Source: Lachnospiraceae bacterium
GTDB taxonomy: Bacteria > Bacillota > Clostridia > Lachnospirales > Lachnospiraceae
Length of the DNA stretch: 64,000 nt
Assembly: GCA_021771695.1 (NCBI GenBank)
Contig: JAETON010000010.1
Coordinates: forward strand, 1-64,000
Reading direction: 5' to 3'
Every line of letters starts with the position of its first letter. Position 1 is the stretch's first letter. Made by a program: the position numbers and the translations under genes. The notes beneath the pieces were generated by a model. The model saw only the letters and a list, made by a program, of their open reading frames with translations. It had not been told where the DNA came from and searched no databases. Shown piece after piece: positions 44,412 to 52,085 of this stretch.

Positions 44412-44739
44412 AATCATACGATATATGCCGTGTTTTTTTAAGGAAGTCACACACTTTTACTGCCCCGCCTGCGGCGGGACCAGAGCAGTGGCTGCTTTGT
44501 TGCATTTCGATTTTAAAAGAGCAGTTTGCTGTAATCCTACAGTAGTTTATGTGTGTGTGATATTTTTATGGTGTATGATAGGTTTGGCTTTTAAAAGGAT
44601 ATTTCATAAAGAAAGCAAAGTGTTTCAGCCGCAGCTGTGGATGCTGATGATAGGAATGATATTATTTTTGGGATTTGCAGTTTTGCGGAACATTGCAGTT
44701 TATAAATATGGTTATGATTATTTAGGAGATTTAGGTTAA
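44395..44739 (+). CDS. DUF2752-type small membrane protein
   Basis: 114 residues with three membrane segments. The family signature YCPACGGTRAVAALLHFDF gives the CPxCGxTR motif near residue 22, followed by the FKRAVCCNPTVV region. The pairing with a DUF4190 gene is common in Firmicutes. Its role is unknown. The ATG lies inside the end of the preceding gene with only a weak AGGTAGAAG upstream, so translation probably depends on coupling. Confidence 0.82.
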   Translation: MTTLFKIIRYMPCFFKEVTHFYCPACGGTRAVAALLHFDFKRAVCCNPTVVYVCVIFLWCMIGLAFKRIFHKESKVFQPQLWMLMIGMILFLGFAVLRNIAVYKYGYDYLGDLG

Positions 44740-44743
44740 AGAA

Positions 44744-44771
44744 ATCCGGCAGAGAAGTTTTTCTGCCGGAT
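44744..44771. terminator. bidirectional terminator
   Basis: ATCCGGCAGA and TCTGCCGGAT form a perfect 10-bp stem, followed by GCTTTTG on the plus strand. The genes on both sides converge on it. Confidence 0.8.
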
Positions 44772-44790
44772 GCTTTTGTTTGTGTAAAAT

Positions 44791-45552
44791 TTAAATAAGG
44801 ATAACTTCTGTAAACTGGCTGAGTGTTTTGTATACAGCACTTGGAAGTTGTTTATCTGTAATAAAATAATCAATGTCTTTCCAACTGGCATATTGAACCA
44901 AGGAGCAAAGACGAGCTTTGGAACTGTCAGAAATAACGACAATAGTTTTTGACTGGGGAATGATTGCCTGTTTGATTTGGGCATCTGTAAATTCAGAAAC
45001 GGCTGGGCCGCCATGCTGTTCAAACCCGCTGGTTCCTAAAAAAGCAATATCAACTTTGATATTGTTAATAAAGTTAGTTGTCTGAAAGCCTTCTGTGGAC
45101 ATATTGGTTGGATTTAATTGTCCTCCGGTTAAAATCGTCACATTATTCCCATTGTTTAGAAAATGAGTAGTGTTAATAGAATTTGTAACAATTGTATAGC
45201 CGGATTTTTGGCTTAAAAGCTGTGCCATGCATTGTATGGTACTCCCGGCATCTAAATAAATCACGCCCTGTTCAGGGATTAATTCCAGTCCTTTTTCACA
45301 AAGTGCATATTTTACAGCATTGTTTTCACCAATACGGGCTTCGATAGGAATTGGCTGAAAACTGGAAACTAAAGTTGCTCCGCCGTGGCTTCGCTCAATT
45401 GCTCCAGCTTCCTGCAAGTGTGTTAAATCCCTTCGGATGGTTTCTTTGGTTACATCAAATTTTTCTGCCAGTTCTCCGATCTTAGCACTTCCTGTGGTAT
45501 TTATATATTCAACAATTTCGTTTTGTCGTTCTTTGGCTAGTAATTTTCCCAT
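44791..45552 (-). CDS. DeoR-family transcription regulator
   Basis: 253 residues: an N-terminal HTH (GSAKIGELAEKFDVTKETIR, residues about 18-40, then ERSHGGATLV) and a C-terminal DeoRC sensor domain that binds a phosphorylated sugar (IYLDAGSTIQCMAQLL, VTILTGGQLN, AFLGTSGFEQHGG). Members repress nearby sugar genes until the phosphosugar appears. It is divergent from the kinase-dehydrogenase operon, and the A-rich direct repeats between them are its probable sites. Its own -10 box, TATAAT, reads on the minus strand at 45589-45584. Confidence 0.92.
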   Translation of the reverse strand: MGKLLAKERQNEIVEYINTTGSAKIGELAEKFDVTKETIRRDLTHLQEAGAIERSHGGATLVSSFQPIPIEARIGENNAVKYALCEKGLELIPEQGVIYLDAGSTIQCMAQLLSQKSGYTIVTNSINTTHFLNNGNNVTILTGGQLNPTNMSTEGFQTTNFINNIKVDIAFLGTSGFEQHGGPAVSEFTDAQIKQAIIPQSKTIVVISDSSKARLCSLVQYASWKDIDYFITDKQLPSAVYKTLSQFTEVILI

Positions 45553-45641
45553 AAGTAAATACTCCTTCTGTGGTTATTTTCTAATTATAGTGTAATGGAA
45601 AAATAAACATAAGTCAAACTAAAAACAACATAAACAAACCC

Positions 45642-45659
45642 AAAACAAAAATAAAACAA
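45642..45659 (+). promoter_or_regulatory. operator candidate, 18-bp direct repeat, upstream copy
   Basis: AAAACAAAAATAAAACAA, identical to 45725-45742. It ends 8 bp before the -35 box of the kinase promoter. Confidence 0.6.
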
Positions 45660-45667
45660 AAAATATG

Positions 45668-45696
45668 TTGACATGACGGAACGGACAGACTATAAT
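45668..45696 (+). promoter_or_regulatory. strong promoter of the kinase-dehydrogenase operon
   Basis: Perfect consensus: TTGACA (45668-45673), a 17-base spacer and TATAAT (45691-45696). Such a promoter needs a repressor for control, which fits the flanking direct repeats and the divergent DeoR gene. Confidence 0.88.
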
Positions 45697-45724
45697 CAAG
45701 ACATAAACAAAAACAAACGGGCAT

Positions 45725-45742
45725 AAAACAAAAATAAAACAA
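45725..45742 (+). promoter_or_regulatory. operator candidate, 18-bp direct repeat, downstream copy
   Basis: The same 18 bases as 45642-45659, placed 83 bp downstream (about eight helical turns) and between the transcription start and the kinase ATG. A repressor bound to both copies could loop out the promoter. Confidence 0.6.
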
Positions 45743-45761
45743 CAAAAAATGAGGTGTTGTG

Positions 45762-46508
45762 ATGAAAGAATGGAAAAAATATTTATTTACAGTCAATGGA
45801 TTTGAGATGGAAACCATATATAATCAGGAAACCATCGATAAAGTATTTTTGCCGCTGTTGAAAGATCTAACAGCATTGCAAAAGGAGAAATCCTCCAGAA
45901 TTATTGTATTTTTGGCGGCGCCTCCGGCAGTAGGGAAAACAACATTATGTCAGTTCTTGGAATACCTTTCCAAACAGGAAGATGATGTAACAGAAGTTCA
46001 AGCATTGGGACTGGATGGTTTCCACTATCACTCTGATTATATTAATTCTCATGATGCAGTTGTTCTTGGGAAAACTGTGCCGATGAAAACAGTCAAAGGA
46101 TGTCCGGAGACTTATGATGCGGAGAAACTACAAAAGAAGTTGGAAAAGATTAAAAATGAGAATATTTTATGGCCGATTTATGATCGGAATATTCATGATG
46201 TGGTAGAAGATATGACGAAAGTCACAAAAGACATTATATTAATTGAAGGAAATTGGCTTTTATTAAATGAAGAACCTTGGAAATCCATGAAAGATATAGC
46301 AGACTATACAATTTTAATTCAATCTGAAGAAGAGATGTTAAAAGAACGGTTGATTGGAAGAAAGGTAAAAGGCGGTTCATCCAGAGAAGATGCAGAAGCA
46401 TGGTATATCCATACAGACAGTGTAAATGTAAAGCGTGTTCTTACCACATCTATGCCGGGAGATTTAATGCTGAAAGTGGAAGAAGATGGAGATTATATTA
46501 AATTATAA
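45762..46508 (+). CDS. P-loop sugar/nucleoside kinase-family protein
   Basis: A 248-residue P-loop kinase of the uridine kinase/phosphoribulokinase superfamily. The Walker A-like loop is AAPPAVGKTTLCQFL, the substrate loop GLDGFHYHSDYIN, and the later motif ILIEGNWLLLNE. Relatives phosphorylate free sugars such as fructose. The operon context (DeoR regulator, SorE-like dehydrogenase, aldolase) favours a ketose or polyol kinase. A GTG at 45759 is in frame; the ATG at 45762 with GAGGTG 6 bases upstream is preferred. Confidence 0.82.
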   Translation: MKEWKKYLFTVNGFEMETIYNQETIDKVFLPLLKDLTALQKEKSSRIIVFLAAPPAVGKTTLCQFLEYLSKQEDDVTEVQALGLDGFHYHSDYINSHDAVVLGKTVPMKTVKGCPETYDAEKLQKKLEKIKNENILWPIYDRNIHDVVEDMTKVTKDIILIEGNWLLLNEEPWKSMKDIADYTILIQSEEEMLKERLIGRKVKGGSSREDAEAWYIHTDSVNVKRVLTTSMPGDLMLKVEEDGDYIKL

Positions 46509-46535
46509 AAAATTTCAAAAACAGGAGGAAGAAGA

Positions 46536-47801
46536 ATGAAATCAACAGCAGCCGTTTTGGCAGGAAAAAATCAAGTGTATGTAAAAGAAGTAGATTTACC
46601 GGAAATCGGAGAAGAAGAACTGTTAGTAAAAGTTGTTTCCAACAGTATTTGTTTATCTACATATAAGGCAGCATTACGCGGCGGGGAACATAAACGAGTT
46701 CCAGACGATGTCAGTCCAGAACATCCAACAATTACAGGACATGAGTTTGGCGGATATATTGTAAAAGTTGGAGAAAAATTAAAAGATCAGTATAAACCAG
46801 GAGATAAATTTGTACTGCAGCCTGCAATGGGACTTCCAAGCGGATATTCAGCAGGGTACAGTTATGAATATTATGGAGGAAATGCTACATATTGTATCAT
46901 TCCTAAAGTATCCATTGATCTCGGCTGTGTACTTCCATACGAAGGAGATTATTTTGCAAATGCATCTTTGGCAGAGCCGATGTCATGTATTATCGGTGCA
47001 TTTCATGCAACATATCATACAACACAGTATGTTTATGAACATCAGATGGGCTTAAAAGATGGAGGAAGTGTTGCGTTACTTGGGTGTGCAGGACCAATGG
47101 GACTTGGTGCCATTGATTATGCAGTAAATGGGCCATATAATTCCAAACGGGTTGTTGTAACAGACATCAATGAAGAACGATTAAAACGTGCAGAATCTCT
47201 AATTACACCAGAAGCAGCAGCGAAAAATGGAGTAGAACTGATTTATGTTAATACTGCAGACAATGAAAATGCAGTGGAAGATTTGAAAGCATTAAATGGC
47301 GGAAAAGGATATGATGAAGTCTTCGTATTTGCTCCAGTTGTTTCATTGATTGAAATGGGAGACGACCTTCTTGGAAATGATGGATGTTTAAATTTCTTTG
47401 CAGGACCTACCGTCAATGATTTCAAAGCAAAATATAATTTTTATAATGTGCATTATGAAAGCACCCATATTTGTGGAACTTCCGGAGGAGCGCCTTCCGA
47501 TATGATTGAATCGCTGGAATTATCTGCACAAGGAAAAATCAATCCATCTTATATGATTACACATATCGGTGGTATTAATGCAGCACCGGAAACGATCCTG
47601 AATCTTCCAAAGATTCCAGGAGGGAAGAAGCTGATTTATCCTCATATTGAACTGGAGTTAACGGCAATAGAAGATTTTGAAAAGCTTGGAAAAGATAATC
47701 CAATGTTTGCACGTTTAGCAGAAATTTGCCAGGCAAACAATAATGTATGGTGTGAAGAAGCGGAAAAATATCTGCTGAGCACTTTGGCTCCAGAAGTTTA
47801 A
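46536..47801 (+). CDS. zinc-type medium-chain dehydrogenase, SorE-like
   Basis: A 421-residue MDR oxidoreductase. The catalytic zinc residues appear as the Cys in NSICLSTYK and the GHE of TITGHEFGG. The nucleotide-binding motif is LLGCAGPMGLGAIDYA. The four-cysteine structural zinc lobe is absent. The long form with VPDDVSPEHPTITGHEFGGY resembles L-sorbose-1-phosphate reductase (SorE), which interconverts a ketose-1-phosphate and a polyol phosphate. The kinase before it and the aldolase after it fit a sugar-phosphate route. The exact substrate is not proven. Confidence 0.78.
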   Translation: MKSTAAVLAGKNQVYVKEVDLPEIGEEELLVKVVSNSICLSTYKAALRGGEHKRVPDDVSPEHPTITGHEFGGYIVKVGEKLKDQYKPGDKFVLQPAMGLPSGYSAGYSYEYYGGNATYCIIPKVSIDLGCVLPYEGDYFANASLAEPMSCIIGAFHATYHTTQYVYEHQMGLKDGGSVALLGCAGPMGLGAIDYAVNGPYNSKRVVVTDINEERLKRAESLITPEAAAKNGVELIYVNTADNENAVEDLKALNGGKGYDEVFVFAPVVSLIEMGDDLLGNDGCLNFFAGPTVNDFKAKYNFYNVHYESTHICGTSGGAPSDMIESLELSAQGKINPSYMITHIGGINAAPETILNLPKIPGGKKLIYPHIELELTAIEDFEKLGKDNPMFARLAEICQANNNVWCEEAEKYLLSTLAPEV

Positions 47802-47812
47802 AAGACGAACTC

Positions 47813-47841
47813 TTGCAACCCTTTGGTAAATAGAGTATAAT
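47813..47841 (+). promoter_or_regulatory. promoter of the class II aldolase gene
   Basis: TTGCAA (47813-47818), a 17-base spacer and TATAAT (47836-47841), in the 86-bp gap after the dehydrogenase. The aldolase can therefore be expressed on its own. Confidence 0.78.
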
Positions 47842-47887
47842 AAATACGATATGAAATAATTAACGAGTTATATATGGAGGACAAACT

Positions 47888-48754
47888 ATGTTAGTATCAG
47901 CAAAAGAAATGTTAAACAAAGCAAAAGCTGGACAGTATGCTGTTGGACAGTTCAACATCAACAATCTTGAATGGACAAAAGCAGTATTACAGGCAGCAGA
48001 AGAAATGAAATCTCCAGTTATTTTAGGTGTTTCTGCAGGTGCGGGAAAATACATGGGTGGATTTAATACAGTTGTAGGTATGGTAAATGGATTATTAGAA
48101 ACAATGGACATTTCTGTACCAGTTGCACTTCATTTAGACCATGGTACTTATGAAGATTGTAAAACATGTATTAAAGTAGGATTTTCTTCTGTAATGTTTG
48201 ACGGATCTCATTATCCAATTGAAGAAAATGTGGCAAAAACAACAGAATTAGTTGGAATCACAAAAGGAAAAGGAATGTCTATCGAAGCTGAAGTAGGAGC
48301 TATCGGTGGAGAAGAAGATGGAGTTATCGGTAAAGGTGAATGTGCAGACCCAGAAGAATGTAAAGCAGTTGCTGATTTAGGAGTAACAATGCTGGCAGCT
48401 GGTATTGGTAATATTCATGGAAAATATCCTGAAAACTGGGAAGGATTAAGCTTTGAAACATTAGATGCTATCCAGCAGTTAACAGGAGATATGCCATTAG
48501 TATTACATGGTGGTACAGGTATTCCTGATGATATGATTAAGAAAGCAATCTCTCTTGGAGTAGCTAAGATCAACGTTAATACGGAATGCCAGATTGCATT
48601 TGCTGAAGCTACACGTAAATATATTGAAGAAGGAAAAGACTTAGAAGGAAAAGGTTTTGATCCTCGTAAATTATTAGCTCCTGGAACACAGGCAGTAGTA
48701 GATATGGTAAAAACAAAGATTAAATTGTTCGGTTCTGAAGGAAAAGCTGAATAG
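47888..48754 (+). CDS. fba: class II fructose-1,6-bisphosphate aldolase
   Basis: A 288-residue zinc aldolase that splits fructose-1,6-bisphosphate into dihydroxyacetone phosphate and glyceraldehyde 3-phosphate. The zinc and catalytic residues are in ALHLDHGTYED (H82, D84, H85). The second metal-ligand region is AAGIGNIHGKYPENW, and VLHGGTGIPDDMIKKAI and KINVNTECQIAF bind phosphate. It has its own strong promoter and terminator, so it is probably the main glycolytic aldolase even though it sits behind the DeoR-controlled operon. Confidence 0.93.
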   Translation: MLVSAKEMLNKAKAGQYAVGQFNINNLEWTKAVLQAAEEMKSPVILGVSAGAGKYMGGFNTVVGMVNGLLETMDISVPVALHLDHGTYEDCKTCIKVGFSSVMFDGSHYPIEENVAKTTELVGITKGKGMSIEAEVGAIGGEEDGVIGKGECADPEECKAVADLGVTMLAAGIGNIHGKYPENWEGLSFETLDAIQQLTGDMPLVLHGGTGIPDDMIKKAISLGVAKINVNTECQIAFAEATRKYIEEGKDLEGKGFDPRKLLAPGTQAVVDMVKTKIKLFGSEGKAE

Positions 48755-48775
48755 AACGAAAGATTGAATAAAATG

Positions 48776-48814
48776 AAAGACCCCTCTGCAAAATTTATTT
48801 GCAGAGGGGTCTTT
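48776..48814 (+). terminator. strong terminator after fba
   Basis: AAAGACCCCTCTGCAAA pairs perfectly with TTTGCAGAGGGGTCTTT over 17 bp with a 5-base loop. Confidence 0.9.
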
Positions 48815-48855
48815 GCGTGAAGATTATTTTGTCGTAATACATGATAAAATTTCTT

Positions 48856-48882
48856 AGAATGTCAAGAACGTCTTGACATTCT
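48856..48882. promoter_or_regulatory. operator candidate overlapping the TrmB-gene promoter
   Basis: AGAATGTCAAGA (48856-48867) and TCTTGACATTCT (48871-48882) form a perfect 12-bp inverted repeat with a 3-base centre. The right arm contains the -35 box. A smaller palindrome, TTCCTA-GA-TAGGAA (48903-48916), covers the expected transcription start. Both fit autoregulation by the following TrmB-like gene. Confidence 0.7.
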
Positions 48883-48901
48883 TTTTTTTGTCTACTATAG
48901 T
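48873..48901 (+). promoter_or_regulatory. promoter of the TrmB-decarboxylase-cutC operon
   Basis: TTGACA (48873-48878), a 17-base spacer and TATAGT (48896-48901), with the -35 box embedded in the 27-bp inverted repeat. Confidence 0.8.
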
Positions 48902-48930
48902 ATTCCTAGATAGGAACACGAGGTGAATCT

Positions 48931-49626
48931 ATGGACAATGTAGAACGTCTGATGGAGTTTGGTCTTACCAGACATGAAGCCAATCTGTATGTTCTTCTTG
49001 TATTGGAAGGTGCCCTAAATGGCTACGAAGCGGCCAAATTAAGCGGTATTTCCCGGTCAAATGCGTATAATGCACTGGCAGGATTAGCAGATAAGGGCGC
49101 AGCTTGTATGCAGGAAGAGGATACAGTAAAATACATACCGGTTCCGGTAGAAGAATTTTGCAGCAATAAGATTCGGCATATGGAAAATCAAAAGAAAGCA
49201 TTGATAGCAGAACTGCCTGCCAAACGAAAGAATAACGGCGGGTATCTTACAATTAAAGGAGAAGAACATATTTGTGATAAAATCATTGATATGCTGTCTC
49301 ATGCAAAAGAACGTGCTTATGTATCCATATATAACGAACGGCTGGAAACTTTTCGAGAATATTTGGAGAAAATGACTTCTGAGGGGAAAAAGGTTGTAAT
49401 TATTACCAATGAACCTTTTGAGCTTTCGGGAGCGACGGTTTATCTAACGAAGTGCCGAAAAGGGCAGATTCGTTTGATTACTGATTCCAATGATGTTTTG
49501 ACTGGTGAGATTAGGAATCAATATGAGGCAACATGCCTGTACTCCAGCAATCATAATCTGGTTGAAGTATTTAAGGATGCTTTAGCCAATGAAATACAAT
49601 TACTAAAAATGAAAGGGAGCAATTAA
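48931..49626 (+). CDS. TrmB-family transcription regulator
   Basis: 231 residues. The N-terminal TrmB winged helix (LMEFGLTRHEANLYVLLVLE, then KLSGISRSNAYNALAGLADK) is followed by a phospholipase-D-like sensor region (GEEHICDKIIDMLSHAKERA, YVSIYNERLETF). In archaea such proteins sense sugars; in Clostridia they stand beside assorted metabolic genes. ACGAGG precedes the ATG. The gap to the decarboxylase gene is 1 bp, so the two are co-transcribed from the palindromic promoter. Confidence 0.87.
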   Translation: MDNVERLMEFGLTRHEANLYVLLVLEGALNGYEAAKLSGISRSNAYNALAGLADKGAACMQEEDTVKYIPVPVEEFCSNKIRHMENQKKALIAELPAKRKNNGGYLTIKGEEHICDKIIDMLSHAKERAYVSIYNERLETFREYLEKMTSEGKKVVIITNEPFELSGATVYLTKCRKGQIRLITDSNDVLTGEIRNQYEATCLYSSNHNLVEVFKDALANEIQLLKMKGSN

Positions 49627-49627
49627 T

Positions 49628-50878
49628 ATGGCAAAGAAACCATTTGTAACAAAAGAACAGCTGGACGAAATGGTAAAAAAATATCCAACACCATTTCATT
49701 TATACGACGAAAAAGGAATTCGTGAAACTGCAAGAGGATTATACAAGGCATTTTCATGGAACAAAGGATTTAAAGAGTATTTTGCAGTAAAAGCAACGCC
49801 AAATCCAACGATTTTAAAGATTTTAAAAGAGGAAGGCTGTGGAACAGACTGTTCTTCTCTGACAGAACTTATGATGTCTGATAAATGTGGATTTTCCGGA
49901 GATGAAATTATGTTTTCATCCAATGACACACCAGCAGAAGAATTTAAACTGGCAAAACAATTAGGTGCAACCATCAATTTAGATGATATTACACATATTG
50001 ACTTTTTGAAAGAAACTGCTGGAATTCCAGAGAAAATTTCCTGCCGTTTTAATCCGGGCGGATATTTTTCACTGGGAACAGATATTATGGACAATCCGGG
50101 GGATGCAAAATACGGCATGACAACAGAGCAGATGTTTGAAGCATTTACCAGATTGAAAGAACTGGGTGTGAAAGAATTTGGAATTCATTCTTTTCTTGCA
50201 AGTAACACAGTTACCAATGAATATTACCCAACATTAGCAAAACAGTTATTTGAACTGGCAGTAGAATTAAAAGAAAAAGTCGGCGTGCATATTGGATTTA
50301 TTAATCTTTCCGGCGGTGTGGGAGTTCCATATCTTCCAGATCAAGAAGGAAATGATATTGCAGTCATTGGAGAAGGAGTACACAAAGTTTTTGATGAAGT
50401 ATTAGTGCCTGCAGGTATGGGAGATGTTAAAATCTTTACAGAACTTGGACGTTATATGCTGGCTCCAAACGGACACCTTGTAACAAAAGCAATTCATGAG
50501 AAACATACACATAAAGAATATATTGGTGTAGATGCATGTGCAGTGAATCTGATGCGTCCTGCAATGTATGGTGCATATCATCATATTACAGTGATGGGTA
50601 AAGAGAATGAACCTTGTGATTTTATGTATGATGTAACAGGTTCTCTTTGCGAAAACAATGATAAATTTGCCATTGACCGGAAATTGCCGAAAATTGATAT
50701 GGGCGATTTGCTGGTAATCCATGATACCGGGGCACATGGCTTTGCAATGGGATATAATTATAATGGAAAATTAAAATCTGCGGAGATTTTATTAAAGGAA
50801 GATGGAACAACAGAAATGATCCGCCGTGCAGAAACACCGGAAGATTATTTTGCAACAATTAAAGGATTTAATTTCTAA
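49628..50878 (+). CDS. diaminopimelate decarboxylase-family PLP enzyme
   Basis: A 416-residue fold-type III decarboxylase (alanine-racemase-like barrel). The PLP lysine is in KEYFAVKATPNPTILKIL. FGIHSFLASNT, INLSGGVGVPYLPD, FTELGRYMLAPNG and VTGSLCENNDKFA (cysteine at the dimer site) follow. The family decarboxylates meso-diaminopimelate to lysine or related D-amino-type substrates. No other lysine genes are nearby, and the gene belongs to a TrmB-regulated operon with cutC. A different diamino acid substrate is therefore possible. Confidence 0.87.
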   Translation: MAKKPFVTKEQLDEMVKKYPTPFHLYDEKGIRETARGLYKAFSWNKGFKEYFAVKATPNPTILKILKEEGCGTDCSSLTELMMSDKCGFSGDEIMFSSNDTPAEEFKLAKQLGATINLDDITHIDFLKETAGIPEKISCRFNPGGYFSLGTDIMDNPGDAKYGMTTEQMFEAFTRLKELGVKEFGIHSFLASNTVTNEYYPTLAKQLFELAVELKEKVGVHIGFINLSGGVGVPYLPDQEGNDIAVIGEGVHKVFDEVLVPAGMGDVKIFTELGRYMLAPNGHLVTKAIHEKHTHKEYIGVDACAVNLMRPAMYGAYHHITVMGKENEPCDFMYDVTGSLCENNDKFAIDRKLPKIDMGDLLVIHDTGAHGFAMGYNYNGKLKSAEILLKEDGTTEMIRRAETPEDYFATIKGFNF

Positions 50879-50898
50879 ATAATTAAGAGGAAGATAAA

Positions 50899-51633
50899 AT
50901 GATAGAAGTATGCTGCGGGAGCTTCGAGGATGCAATGGCTGCATATGAAGGCGGAGCCGATGAAATCGAGTTGAATAGTGCATTATCTATTGGAGGGCTG
51001 ACACCGTCTTTGGGAAGCTTGATTATGGTAAAACAATATACAGAGTTGAAAGTTGTGTCTATGGTTCGGATGCGGGGAGCTGGTTTTTGCTATACAGATT
51101 ATCAGTATGAACAGATGCTGGAAGATGCAAAACTTTTGATTTCCTATGGGACAGATGGAATCGCATTTGGATTTTTAAAAGAAGACCGAACCATTGATGA
51201 ACGAAAGGTAAAAGAATTTACCAATTTAATTCATGATGCAGGGAGAAAAGCTGTTTTTCATCGTGCTTTTGATTGTGTAAAAGATCCATATGAGACCATG
51301 GAACAATTAATTGCATTGGGTGTTGACCGGGTTCTTACCAGCGGATTGCAGAAAACAGCAGAAGAAGGAATTCCTTTGTTAAAAGAATTGCAGGAACGTT
51401 ATGGGAATCGAATTGAGCTGACTGTCGGTTCTGGAATTCATGCAGGAAATGCAGAGAAGATTCGAAAAGAAACAGGGATTGAAAGGCTGCACAGTTCTTG
51501 TAAAACGTGGAAAACAGATGATACTTCCATAGGAGAAAATGTATCTTTTGGATATATGGCAGGAGAGAAAGAAACTTCTTATGAAACAGTATCTATAGAT
51601 GAAACAGAAAAGCTGACAGCATTGTGCCGCTAG
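50899..51633 (+). CDS. cutC: CutC-family protein
   Basis: A 244-residue TIM-barrel protein. The N-terminus IEVCCGSFEDAMAAYEGGAD followed by EIELNSAL is the CutC signature; MVRMRGAGFCYTDYQYEQML, FHRAFDCVKDPYETMEQL and RVLTSGLQKTAEEGI are conserved. It was named for copper homeostasis, but evidence for a copper role is weak and an enzymatic function is likely. It is the last gene of the TrmB operon; a terminator follows. Confidence 0.9.
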   Translation: MIEVCCGSFEDAMAAYEGGADEIELNSALSIGGLTPSLGSLIMVKQYTELKVVSMVRMRGAGFCYTDYQYEQMLEDAKLLISYGTDGIAFGFLKEDRTIDERKVKEFTNLIHDAGRKAVFHRAFDCVKDPYETMEQLIALGVDRVLTSGLQKTAEEGIPLLKELQERYGNRIELTVGSGIHAGNAEKIRKETGIERLHSSCKTWKTDDTSIGENVSFGYMAGEKETSYETVSIDETEKLTALCR

Positions 51634-51651
51634 AAATATTTTATATCGCAT

Positions 51652-51684
51652 AAAACCGATCTAAGTTTGACTTAGACCGGTTTT
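51652..51684. terminator. bidirectional terminator after cutC
   Basis: AAAACCGATCTAAG pairs with CTTAGACCGGTTTT (one mismatch), followed by TTTT. It overlaps the 3' end of the convergent ribbon-helix-helix gene. Confidence 0.85.
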
Positions 51685-51857
51685 TTTTGTGCATTGGATT
51701 CATCATTCATATTTGCAAGAGCATATTCACAGCATTGGATAATCAATTGATTAAAACTAATATCATTTTCGTAGGCGAGTGTTTCTAATGTGTTAATTAA
51801 TGTATCAGGCATACGTATAGTTTTGTTGGATGATGTTGTTTTTCTGATTTGAAACAT
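51672..51857 (-). CDS. small ribbon-helix-helix (CopG/Arc-like) DNA-binding protein
   Basis: 61 residues: a basic beta strand (RKTTSSNKTIRMPDTLINTL) followed by two helices (LAYENDISFNQLIIQCCEYA), the RHH pattern. Such proteins are often antitoxins or small repressors. No toxin gene is adjacent, since the neighbours are cutC and a glycosyltransferase. GGAGGT precedes the ATG. It may bind the perfect palindrome 50 bp upstream of its start. Confidence 0.75.
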   Translation of the reverse strand: MFQIRKTTSSNKTIRMPDTLINTLETLAYENDISFNQLIIQCCEYALANMNDESNAQKKPV

Positions 51858-51905
51858 ATTGTACCTCCATACAAGGTATTTTATCCTGTTTTATACAAAT
51901 GATAA

Positions 51906-51950
51906 TACATTCATAATTGCAATTAAAAATATATTGCAATTATGAATGTA
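51906..51950. promoter_or_regulatory. 45-bp perfect palindrome, operator candidate
   Basis: TACATTCATAATTGCAAT (51906-51923) and ATTGCAATTATGAATGTA (51933-51950) are exact reverse complements around a 9-base A/T loop. The right arm contains the -35 box of the glycosyltransferase promoter. It lies between the divergent RHH gene and the GT2 gene. Confidence 0.75.
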
Positions 51951-51961
51951 ACAAGTATAAT
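51934..51961 (+). promoter_or_regulatory. promoter of the GT2-YfhO operon
   Basis: TTGCAA (51934-51939), a 16-base spacer and TATAAT (51956-51961). The -35 box lies in the palindrome, so a bound protein would block it. An untranslated leader of about 115 bases precedes the GT2 start. Confidence 0.7.
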
Positions 51962-52085
51962 AGAAATAGGATTCAGAAAAAATTATATAAAGTGAGACAA
52001 AAAGCATTTTTCAGTTGTATATGTTATATAGTCATACAAATTATGTACCAATGCAAAGGACTTCAATAAGGGGGAAGGATTTGAA

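Noticed and set aside
45601..45760. CRISPR-like or satellite repeat because of repeated A-rich units
   Set aside because: Only two exact 18-bp copies exist, and they flank a perfect promoter, so operators are the simpler reading.
51672..51857. RHH protein as the antitoxin of a toxin-antitoxin pair
   Set aside because: No small toxin-like gene is adjacent on either side; cutC and a glycosyltransferase flank it.
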